Positions 8,955-15,384 of a stretch of 64,000 nucleotides of DNA are shown piece by piece. Under the pieces are notes generated by a model, which searched no databases, was not told the origin of the DNA, and saw nothing but the letters and a program-made list of their open reading frames with translations. Each line of letters starts with the position of its first letter. Position 1 is the stretch's first letter. Origin of the DNA: Marinifilum sp. D737 (GTDB lineage Bacteria; Bacteroidota; Bacteroidia; Bacteroidales; Marinifilaceae); the NCBI RefSeq assembly GCF_026672275.1, contig NZ_JANQCD010000019.1:1-64000 (forward strand), given 5' to 3'. Position numbers and translations under genes: made by a program.

Positions 8955-9066
8955 GTAGAGACGCACGGCCGTGCGTCTACATCATGTCACCCAATATCGC
9001 AGAGACGCACGGCCGTGCGTCTACATCATGTCACCCAATATCGCAGAGACGCACGGCCGTGCGTCT
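8955..9066 (+). repeat. Tandem REP array (44-bp period) after the RAYT
   Basis: Two full 44-bp units begin at 8957 and 9001, with a partial third at 9045. Each contains the 20-bp perfect palindrome AGACGCACGGCCGTGCGTCT and a spacer ending CACCCAATATCGCA. The units are essentially identical. They are of the same family as the palindromes upstream of and inside the transposase, so they are likely its cognate substrate. Confidence 0.92.
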
Positions 9067-9070
9067 GTAC

Positions 9071-9397
9071 AGGAATGATAAATTAATTAGAATCATTATA
9101 AATCCATTACAGTACAAAATACAATGGAATCTAGAATGCTGAAAAATTTATAGATTTACCGATACTTATGCACGACATTACAATCATACTACAAAACAGA
9201 TCGTACAAAGGTCTTTATGAATGCTGGATTTGTTGATACAGCTACATTTCTACATCTCTAAGCAGAGATAGATAGCCTTGTGTGGCTAACTCCCAATAAG
9301 AATACACGAATTAACTAAAAATAGGAACTCACGCTCATTTAGATGCAGCAGTGGGTTGTATTTTAATGAACCAAACTCAATGATGAAACGTGCATTT
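9071..9397. other. Non-coding stretch between REP array and DPP-IV
   Basis: No ORF with coding character and no recognised RNA family was found. The base composition is AT-rich. Confidence 0.5.
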
Positions 9398-9437
9398 CTA
9401 AATAATTATTAACTCATACACTAGAATAATTATTTAG
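9398..9437 (+). promoter_or_regulatory. Hairpin upstream of DPP-IV
   Basis: CTAAATAATTATT and AATAATTATTTAG form a perfect 13-bp stem around a 14-nt loop; it extends to 16 bp with one G-T pair. It ends 43 nt before the DPP-IV start. It could be an operator or a 5' UTR stem; there is no T-tract after it. Confidence 0.5.
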
Positions 9438-9480
9438 GAATGGAAAGTTCCATCTGGCAATTGAAAAAAGAATAAAACAG

Positions 9481-11658
9481 ATGAACAAACTAACATTACT
9501 ATTACTAGCCTTTTTGTGCGTATTTGGTGTGCAGGCACAAAAAAGTTTCCAGTTGGAAGATATTACCAACAAAGGAACCTTCTATGCCCGATCGGTTTAC
9601 GGATTAAGATCGATGAAAAGTGGCGCAAGCTATACGGTATTAAAGCAGGGACAAAAAATTGAGCAATATGCTTATGCCACCGGTGAATTGGAAGAGGTTA
9701 TTTTCGATTTGAAGGCCTTGAATCAAGAGGATATCAAACGAATTGATGGTTACCAATTCTCGGCAGACGAAAGAAAGATTTTGATTACAACGAATCGTGA
9801 GGACATTTATCGTCATTCATTCTCGGCAGAGTTTTTTGTGTATGATAGAGACAAGAAAACACTGGAAAAACTATCGGAAGGAAGACAGCAATTGGCAGAT
9901 TTCTCTCCATCAGGAGAAATGGTGTGTTTCTTTAGAAAGAACAATCTGTTCGTTAAGGATTTGAAATCAGGAAAAGAGACACAGTTCACTTTCGATGGAA
10001 AATACAATCACATTATTAATGGTGCGCCAGACTGGGTATACGAAGAGGAGTTTTCGTTTTGGCAGGCTTACCAATGGTCGCCTGATGGCAAAAGAATTGC
10101 CTACATGCGCTTTGATGAGAGTGAAGTGAAACAGTTTAATATGACTGTGTTTAAAGGCTTGAATCCTGAAAAGAAAGCTAACGCTTTGTATCCAGAAAAC
10201 TATACTTTCAAATACCCAAAGGCGGGAGAGAAGAATTCGGTAGTAAGTGTGCATGTTTACGATTTGGAAAGTGGCAAAACCACTAGCGTTGATGTGGGAG
10301 AAGAAACCGATCAGTACATACCAAGAATCAAGTGGACACAAGATCCGAAGGTGTTAAGCTTGGTAAGAATGAATCGTCACCAGAATCATTACGAGTTGTT
10401 GCTGGCAAATGCTGACAATGGTAAAACCAACTTGTTGTACGAAGAAAAGAACAAGGCTTGGGTAGATGTGAACGATGATTTGACCTTCTTGAAAGACAAC
10501 AAGCACTTTATTGTAACCAGCGAAAAATCGGGATTCAACCACATCTATTTGTACAATATGAAAGGCGAGTTGGTTCGACAGGTAACCAAAGGTGATTGGG
10601 AAGTAAGCAAGTACCTTGGATATGATGAGGACAAGAAACTGTTCTACTACCAGGCTGCAGCTGTTTCTCCATTACAAAGAGAAATCTATTCGATAGATAT
10701 CAAAGGAAAAAGAACACAAAAGCTGAGCGAGCAAGAAGGAACAAACTCGGCAAAATTCAGCAAGGGATTCAAATACTTTATCAATTACTATTCGGCCAAT
10801 GGAGTACCAACAGTGGTAACGCTTCACAATGCCAAAGGAAAGTTGATTCGTACCCTGGAAGACAACAAAGATTTGAAAAAGAGATTGCAGGAGTACGAGA
10901 TTCCAAAGCGTGAGTTCTTCTCCTTCGAAACATCGGAAGGTGTGAAATTGAATGCATGGATGATGAAACCGATAGGTTTTGATGAAAACAAGGAATATCC
11001 TGCATTGTTGCACTTTTATGGTGGTCCTGGTTCTCAGCAAGTACTTGATAGATATAAATTTGACTGGCTGGAGTATTTGGCACAGGAAGGTTTTGTGGTT
11101 GTGGTAGTAGATAACCGTGGAACTGGTGGACGCGGAGAGGCTTTCAAGAAATGTACCTACCTGCAGATTCAGAACCTGGAAGCCATCGATCTGATTGAAA
11201 CCGGAAAGTACATGGCAAAACAACCATTCATTGCTGCCGATAAAATTGGTGTGTATGGATGGAGTTTTGGCGGACAGATGTCATCGTTGTGTATGTTCCG
11301 CGGAGCAGATGTGTTTGCAGCAGGAATTGCGGTGGCACCGGTAACTACCTATCGTTATTACGATAGCATTTACTCGGAACGTTACCTAAGAACACCACAA
11401 GAAAATCCGGAAGGATACGATGATTATGCACCAATCAATTTTGCAGATCAGCTAAAAGGAAAGTTCTTGCTGATTCACGGAACATCGGATGATAATGTTC
11501 ATGTACAGAATACCCTTGAACTGTCGGAGGTATTGGTACAGCATAATAAAAAATTCGAGATGTTCCTGTATACCAATCGCAATCATGGCATTTACGGGGG
11601 ACAAACCAGATTGCATTTGTTTACCAAGATGCTGGATTTTTTGAAGGAAAACCTTTAG
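9481..11658 (+). CDS. Dipeptidyl-peptidase IV (S9B), exported
   Basis: The 725-residue serine peptidase has a signal peptide (MNKLTLLLLAFLCVFGVQAQ). Next comes a beta-propeller with the substrate-binding motif DWVYEEEFSFWQAYQWSPDG, where the Glu pair anchors the peptide N-terminus, and then an alpha/beta-hydrolase domain. The catalytic triad can be assigned as S595 in GWSFGG, D670 in HGTSDDNV and H702 in NRNHGIYGG. It removes X-Pro and X-Ala dipeptides from peptide N-termini in the periplasm or at the cell surface. It stands alone between the RAYT region and a terminator at 11727. A second S9 enzyme is encoded at 59551-61809. Confidence 0.95.
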   Translation: MNKLTLLLLAFLCVFGVQAQKSFQLEDITNKGTFYARSVYGLRSMKSGASYTVLKQGQKIEQYAYATGELEEVIFDLKALNQEDIKRIDGYQFSADERKILITTNREDIYRHSFSAEFFVYDRDKKTLEKLSEGRQQLADFSPSGEMVCFFRKNNLFVKDLKSGKETQFTFDGKYNHIINGAPDWVYEEEFSFWQAYQWSPDGKRIAYMRFDESEVKQFNMTVFKGLNPEKKANALYPENYTFKYPKAGEKNSVVSVHVYDLESGKTTSVDVGEETDQYIPRIKWTQDPKVLSLVRMNRHQNHYELLLANADNGKTNLLYEEKNKAWVDVNDDLTFLKDNKHFIVTSEKSGFNHIYLYNMKGELVRQVTKGDWEVSKYLGYDEDKKLFYYQAAAVSPLQREIYSIDIKGKRTQKLSEQEGTNSAKFSKGFKYFINYYSANGVPTVVTLHNAKGKLIRTLEDNKDLKKRLQEYEIPKREFFSFETSEGVKLNAWMMKPIGFDENKEYPALLHFYGGPGSQQVLDRYKFDWLEYLAQEGFVVVVVDNRGTGGRGEAFKKCTYLQIQNLEAIDLIETGKYMAKQPFIAADKIGVYGWSFGGQMSSLCMFRGADVFAAGIAVAPVTTYRYYDSIYSERYLRTPQENPEGYDDYAPINFADQLKGKFLLIHGTSDDNVHVQNTLELSEVLVQHNKKFEMFLYTNRNHGIYGGQTRLHLFTKMLDFLKENL

Positions 11659-11685
11659 CTATGATCAATTAATAGAGAATAATAG

Positions 11686-11712
11686 ATAGCTACCAATGTT
11701 TTGGTGGCTTGA
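11686..11712 (+). other. Hairpin after DPP-IV
   Basis: ATAGCTACCAA and TTGGTGGCTTGAT pair, with some mismatch, around a short loop. It resembles the hairpin at 11948. Confidence 0.45.
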
Positions 11713-11726
11713 TCAGATAAATGGGG

Positions 11727-11757
11727 AAGAGGTGCTTGATGCGCCTCTTTTGTTTTG
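11727..11757 (+). terminator. Terminator of DPP-IV
   Basis: AAGAGGTGC, loop TTGAT, GCGCCTCTT (one G-T pair), followed by TTGTTTTG. Confidence 0.75.
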
Positions 11758-12185
11758 TATGGCTTGTACCTCATTCCCAATCGGAACAGGCTCTGATAGA
11801 GAAGGAACTAAAAGTTTGAGTGTAGTATGGATATGCTGCAGCAGTCATTTCCCTTCCTCAGTGAGAGGGTGAGGGGATTGTATAAAATGACGCTTATGAA
11901 TTAATAATCGGGATTATACTTCAATCATTTTTTAATTAAGATGGTATAAGCTGCCAAGTGATTGGTGGCTTTTCTTTTGGTAAGGTTAATCAAAGAATAC
12001 AATAGTTTACAAGCTTATTAATTATTTAAAATAAATCTATATGTATTGGGATACATAAATTGGTAGGGAATGGTTAAATTGGTGATCATTATATCAACAA
12101 CAAGGTGAAAATTGAATGAGTATTACACCAGATAACTATATATTAAGCATGTTTATGGTTTCGATAAGTGGCAACACTTGATGCT
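11758..12185. other. Non-coding stretch with scattered hairpins
   Basis: No coding ORF was found. At 11948-11978 there is a terminator-like stem: AAGCTGCCAA, GTGA, TTGGTGGCTT, then TTCTTTT. Near 12040 there is TATGTAT-TGGG-ATACATA. A GTGAGAGGGTGAGG motif around 11860 recalls the CCCTCTC/GAGAGGG palindrome at 57142. Confidence 0.5.
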
Positions 12186-12241
12186 CTCACTCAAAGTGAG
12201 GGTACCAATATATAATGAATGAGAGCCTCACTTGAAGTGAG
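12186..12241. repeat. Dispersed two-palindrome element, copy A
   Basis: CTCACT-CAA-AGTGAG (12186-12200) and CTCACTTGAAGTGAG (12227-12241). The same pair of palindromes recurs at 26623-26687 between leuA and leuC. Confidence 0.75.
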
Positions 12242-12273
12242 ACCCTCATACATGTAAAATGAATCCCCCTGCA

Positions 12274-12339
12274 GGTGCGCGATTCTATCGCGTTCCATTT
12301 TTAAGATAGAACCACACGAGAGGACTCGTGCGGTAGCGA
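12274..12339. repeat. 66-bp direct repeat, copy 1
   Basis: It is identical to 12788-12853 except for one base. Each copy holds TTCTATC/GATAGAA and CACGAG-AGGA-CTCGTG stems, so the RNA or single-stranded DNA would be strongly folded. The two copies bracket the small secreted-protein gene at 12422. Confidence 0.9.
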
Positions 12340-12421
12340 GGGGTTTGCATTGGGCAAGGTCCGACTTGCAAACTCGAACCAGCTATGAGAGCATATAAAA
12401 ACAAAAACTAAACCTGATTGA

Positions 12422-12775
12422 ATGTCTAAAATAAAAACCATGAAATTAATCTCATTGATATTAATTGCCTTTATTCTTTTTTCTTTTACTCAAGACAAGG
12501 AGGAAAAACTAGAAATCAACATTAAAAATCTTTGTGGTGCTTATGGTGGAGACGAAGAAACAGAAAATGCACATTTTGGAATTTATGAAGATGTGATTTA
12601 CTATCCTGATGCTGACCTGGAACTAAAATATGAATTAAGAAAGGATACTATAATCACAATTGACAGCGAGAAAAATATAGGAAAGTGGTTAATTTTAAAA
12701 TTAACAACAGATTCTTTAGTTTTCTACGATATCAATTATGACCTAAAAACATCATTAAATAGAAGAAAAAAATAG
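12422..12775 (+). CDS. Small secreted protein of unknown function
   Basis: This 117-residue protein is not recognised. An N-terminal hydrophobic stretch (MKLISLILIAFILFSFTQ) looks like a signal peptide. The start is either the ATG at 12422 or, more consistent with the signal peptide, the ATG at 12440. The mature part is short, mixed-charge and probably beta-rich (HFGIYEDVIYYPDADLELKY, then GKWLILKLTTDSLVFYDI). It resembles small lipocalin-like or immunity-type exported proteins of Bacteroidota, but no function can be claimed. It is flanked on both sides by copies of a 66-bp repeat, which suggests that the gene was inserted, or moved, together with them. Confidence 0.65.
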   Translation: MSKIKTMKLISLILIAFILFSFTQDKEEKLEINIKNLCGAYGGDEETENAHFGIYEDVIYYPDADLELKYELRKDTIITIDSEKNIGKWLILKLTTDSLVFYDINYDLKTSLNRRKK

Positions 12776-12787
12776 AAAAATCCCGCT

Positions 12788-12853
12788 GGTGCACGATTCT
12801 ATCGCGTTCCATTTTTAAGATAGAACCACACGAGAGGACTCGTGCGGTAGCGA
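12788..12853. repeat. 66-bp direct repeat, copy 2
   Basis: Second copy of the element at 12274-12339. It ends 7 nt before the ATG of the HAD-family gene, so it probably forms part of that gene's 5' UTR. Confidence 0.9.
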
Positions 12854-12860
12854 TGACAAA

Positions 12861-13442
12861 ATGAATGAAGTTATGGATAGTGAAAAAATAGCCTTATTTG
12901 ATATGGACGGAACCATTTGTGACTATGTTGGTTCGATGAATTTGGAGTTGGAAAAATTGAGAGCACCCAATGAGCCAATTGTAGATCCGTTTATGGTGGG
13001 TGATGCACCCGAATATCAGTACCTATGGGACAGAATGGAATTGATCAAATCGGATGAGAAGTGGTGGGCCAATCTTCCGAAATACCAATTGGGTTTTGAT
13101 ATTTTTAAGCTGACCAAAGAGTTGGGCTATCACAATGAGATCTTGACCCAGGCACCAAAGAAAAATCCGGCAGCTTTGGCGGGTAAGTTACAATGGATCA
13201 TCAATAACATAGATGGAGAAATAGAGTTTACCATGACCCGAAATAAAAGCAGGCATTACGGAAAAATATTGGTGGATGACTATCCAGGTTACATCATTCC
13301 ATGGCTAAAGCACCGTCCAAGAGGTTTGGTTGTAATGCCTTTGAATGAATACAACAAGGGATTTACCCATGAGAATGTGGTGGTGTATGATGGCAGCAAT
13401 ATTGATGAGGTGAAGAAGATCATCTCGGAGCGAATTGGGTGA
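12861..13442 (+). CDS. HAD-family 5'(3')-deoxyribonucleotidase-like hydrolase
   Basis: This 193-residue HAD-superfamily protein carries motif I FDMDGTICDYVGSM near residues 13-26, with nucleophile and acid/base aspartates in DMDGT. A motif II-like ILTQAPKKNPAA follows, and then the C-terminal acidic motif GKILVDDYPGYIIPWL. Its size and order match the NT5C type of 5'-deoxyribonucleotidase, which dephosphorylates nucleoside monophosphates. The substrate is inferred from the family. The ATG at 12861 is used; an alternative ATG lies at 12873. No signal peptide is seen, so it is cytoplasmic. The 66-bp repeat immediately upstream leaves almost no room for its own promoter. Confidence 0.78.
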   Translation: MNEVMDSEKIALFDMDGTICDYVGSMNLELEKLRAPNEPIVDPFMVGDAPEYQYLWDRMELIKSDEKWWANLPKYQLGFDIFKLTKELGYHNEILTQAPKKNPAALAGKLQWIINNIDGEIEFTMTRNKSRHYGKILVDDYPGYIIPWLKHRPRGLVVMPLNEYNKGFTHENVVVYDGSNIDEVKKIISERIG

Positions 13443-13472
13443 TTGCTTTTGGGAAATGAATAAAAACTAAAT

Positions 13473-14210
13473 ATGAGAAGAATAATTGCGTTTAGCATTT
13501 TGCTGCTTACATCTTGCTTTGTAAAAGCACAGCATGTTGATATACCTGCATCGTTCAAATACCTAAAATACATAGAGGTTGATGATAGAATGGAAATCTG
13601 TGCCTGGGATCATAACCCAATGTTGTTCTACAATGAGAACATTACCAATTTGATACAAAAACAAGTATTGAAAGGGCATCCTTTGTACTACGAAAATGCT
13701 GAATATTTTTTCATAACCGATGTAGCAAGAAGCAAGATTGATTACAAGAAGGATGAGTATTATAGGATAATCTTTAGTTCGGCAGAAAGTTGTGATCCAA
13801 TGTATTCCATCTATAAGGAAGCGGGTGATAGTTTGATTAGCATGGGAACTATTGAATGTTTGGATTTATTTGTTCCTGGCAATGGGTATCTGTATTGCAG
13901 AGGTCATGCCAATACAACCTATAACAAGCGAAAGAAATATAAACTGGTTGAGGATCAACTGGTAGAGGTAAAACAGCCTTGTTATCATGTGGGGATTCGT
14001 AGTGAGATCATAGAAAGTATTGTTTTGTATACGGATAAAACACTAAAGGAAGAATTGGCAAAATTGCCAAAAGGAGCAGAGGTTGAGGTGCTATTGAATG
14101 AGGATGAAATGTTCCTGGTGAAAACCTCATTTGGTTTGGTTGGCTGGTGGAAACCTGAATCGCTTTATCCTAAAAGTCCGGTGCCTGGTTTGTATTTTCG
14201 TGGGGATTAG
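13473..14210 (+). CDS. Exported protein with C-terminal SH3-like region
   Basis: This 245-residue protein begins MRRIIAFSILLLTSCFVKAQ. That can be read as a lipoprotein signal (LTSC) or a signal-peptidase-I peptide cut after KAQ. The middle is unrecognised. The last 70 residues (SIVLYTDKTLKEELAKLPKG, then EVEVLLNEDEMFLVKTSFGL and VGWWK) have the look of a bacterial SH3 domain, which often binds cell-wall peptide. It starts 30 nt after the HAD gene and is followed 56 nt later by a membrane-protein gene, so the three may be co-transcribed. Function unknown. Confidence 0.65.
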   Translation: MRRIIAFSILLLTSCFVKAQHVDIPASFKYLKYIEVDDRMEICAWDHNPMLFYNENITNLIQKQVLKGHPLYYENAEYFFITDVARSKIDYKKDEYYRIIFSSAESCDPMYSIYKEAGDSLISMGTIECLDLFVPGNGYLYCRGHANTTYNKRKKYKLVEDQLVEVKQPCYHVGIRSEIIESIVLYTDKTLKEELAKLPKGAEVEVLLNEDEMFLVKTSFGLVGWWKPESLYPKSPVPGLYFRGD

Positions 14211-14266
14211 GAATCTGGTAAATTAAAATCGGCAAAGTGGAATAAAAATTCAAGAGTAATTACTGA

Positions 14267-14842
14267 ATGAGTAGAAGTTTAGAAAATATACTAAGGAAGA
14301 ACCTGGTTAAAGGAAGAGTTTCGAAGGGGAATAAAAAGCTTGATAACATTATTGTATTCCTATTTATTCTGGGGATAGCTCTGCTGACTTGTGAAATATA
14401 CATTTACAGAAAGACATTGATTGAATTGAAAATTCCTTTGATGATTTGGTTAACGCCTGGAATTGTTCTAACACCTATTTTTTACAACAAGCTGAATGAT
14501 ATCGATGGGATGAAGGCACATTGGAGTCTTCACTACATTTTACATAGCTGCATGACAGGTGCGTTTGTATTATTTAGCTTTATGGCAGTGAACTATTTCT
14601 TTGCCGATAATGAAGTTGTAAGCAAAAAGTTTAAGGTGCAAGAAACAGGGAGTTTATCTGGTGGAAAAGGAAGCAGAAACAAAAGATCACCTTATGTAGT
14701 CATAAATTATGAAGGAATGGAAAAACAACTTGTTTTTTCAAATTCGCAGATGGATAAGGTAATGAACTCAAAGTGGGCAGTGCTGAAAGTAAGGAAAGGA
14801 AGATTAGGATTTGACGTGTTGGAAAACTACACGGTGAAATAG
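14267..14842 (+). CDS. Membrane protein of unknown function, three TM segments
   Basis: This 191-residue protein is not recognised. Three hydrophobic segments lie near residues 27-46 (IIVFLFILGIALLTCEIYIY), 58-73 (MIWLTPGIVLTPIFY) and 88-112 (HYILHSCMTGAFVLFSFMAV). A soluble C-terminal domain of about 75 residues follows, basic and Gly/Ser-rich at its start. The strands YVVINYEGMEKQLVFSNSQM and KWAVLKVRKGRLGFDVLENY resemble those that follow the TM region in small Bacteroidota membrane proteins. It may belong with the two preceding genes. Confidence 0.6.
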   Translation: MSRSLENILRKNLVKGRVSKGNKKLDNIIVFLFILGIALLTCEIYIYRKTLIELKIPLMIWLTPGIVLTPIFYNKLNDIDGMKAHWSLHYILHSCMTGAFVLFSFMAVNYFFADNEVVSKKFKVQETGSLSGGKGSRNKRSPYVVINYEGMEKQLVFSNSQMDKVMNSKWAVLKVRKGRLGFDVLENYTVK

Positions 14843-14925
14843 GCTTATCCAGAATGTGTAACTCACACGGAGTAAAGCGAGAGCTCTTTTTTATGAAAGT
14901 TACCAATGCCTGAATAAAACAGATA

Positions 14926-15089
14926 ACGGTACTCTGTACCTTTATTATTTGTTAAATTGAAGAATCTACAAATATTACGGTGCCCTGCACCTAGGCATTA
15001 TACAATTCATAATCACTAGAAAACAGCAGAGCTGCGCAAGATTTGTAGTTTAATTATTAACAAGTCAAGCTAGGTGCAGAGCACCGTAA
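14926..15089. repeat. Cluster of GGTGC/GCACC palindromes
   Basis: Three related palindromes occur: ACGGTACTCTGTACC (14926-14940), TTACGGTGCCCTGCACCTAG (14975-14994) and its near-exact reverse complement CTAGGTGCAGAGCACCGTAA (15070-15089). The last two form an inverted pair that could fold a large stem-loop. This is a REP-like element family. Confidence 0.75.
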
Positions 15090-15384
15090 CTTTCATTTGT
15101 ATAGTATCTACCTTATTATCATGAATGTTTTAATATAAAGTCCAATAGTAGAAAAATAAAAAAGTGGAATAGTCTAAATAGGGGAATGATTGAAGAGTTT
15201 GGAAGGGTGTGTAAGAGCATGTGTTAAAATGTCAAGAGTGCTGAAAACCGTACAGTGTAGTGTTCGATGGTGAACAGGTTTTAAGCGAAAATTCAAATGC
15301 TTTATTTTACAATTTGTTGATATTTAATGCTAAGTGAAGGCTGGTGTGGTATTTGATAAGACTTACGGATCAAAACCCAAACTT
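15090..15384. other. Non-coding stretch before the ABC permease
   Basis: No coding ORF, strong terminator or convincing promoter was found. It is AT-rich. A GTG at 15334 opens the permease frame upstream of the preferred ATG. Confidence 0.5.

Larger units (their letters stand above)
8368..8958 (+). pseudogene. REP-associated tyrosine transposase (RAYT, IS200-like Y1), broken by a stop
   Basis: The translated frame shows a RAYT. The N-terminal YSSEGLYFITICTQNQETLFG is followed by GKIVEEEW, the HUH metal motif MPNHIHAIL and SSFVAGFKSATT. The C-terminal VWQTRFHDRIIRDFEEYHRI is followed by NYIIDNP, where the catalytic tyrosine lies. An in-frame TGA at 8581-8583 separates ELY from EEYVIMPNHIH, so the N-terminal strand is disconnected from the HUH motif. 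Two REP palindromes lie inside the frame at 8652-8679 and 8698-8725, between the HUH and SSFVAGF regions. The final TAG (8956-8958) is supplied by the first downstream REP. A sequencing error at the TGA would make it intact. Confidence 0.85.

Noticed and set aside
8714-9142. 142-codon plus-strand ORF overlapping the RAYT and its downstream repeats
   Set aside because: It is out of frame with the transposase and encodes only translated palindromes (GRDARPCV, THGRAS); it arises because the 44-bp repeats are open in that frame.
10672-11223. 183-codon minus-strand ORF inside DPP-IV
   Set aside because: It is a shadow of a well-supported peptidase gene; the protein shows no family features.
15327-15384. 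ATG at 15327 or GTG at 15334 as the start of the ABC permease
   Set aside because: The ATG at 15327 is out of frame; the GTG would add a polar segment before the usual MIRNYFLIAWRN start at 15385.
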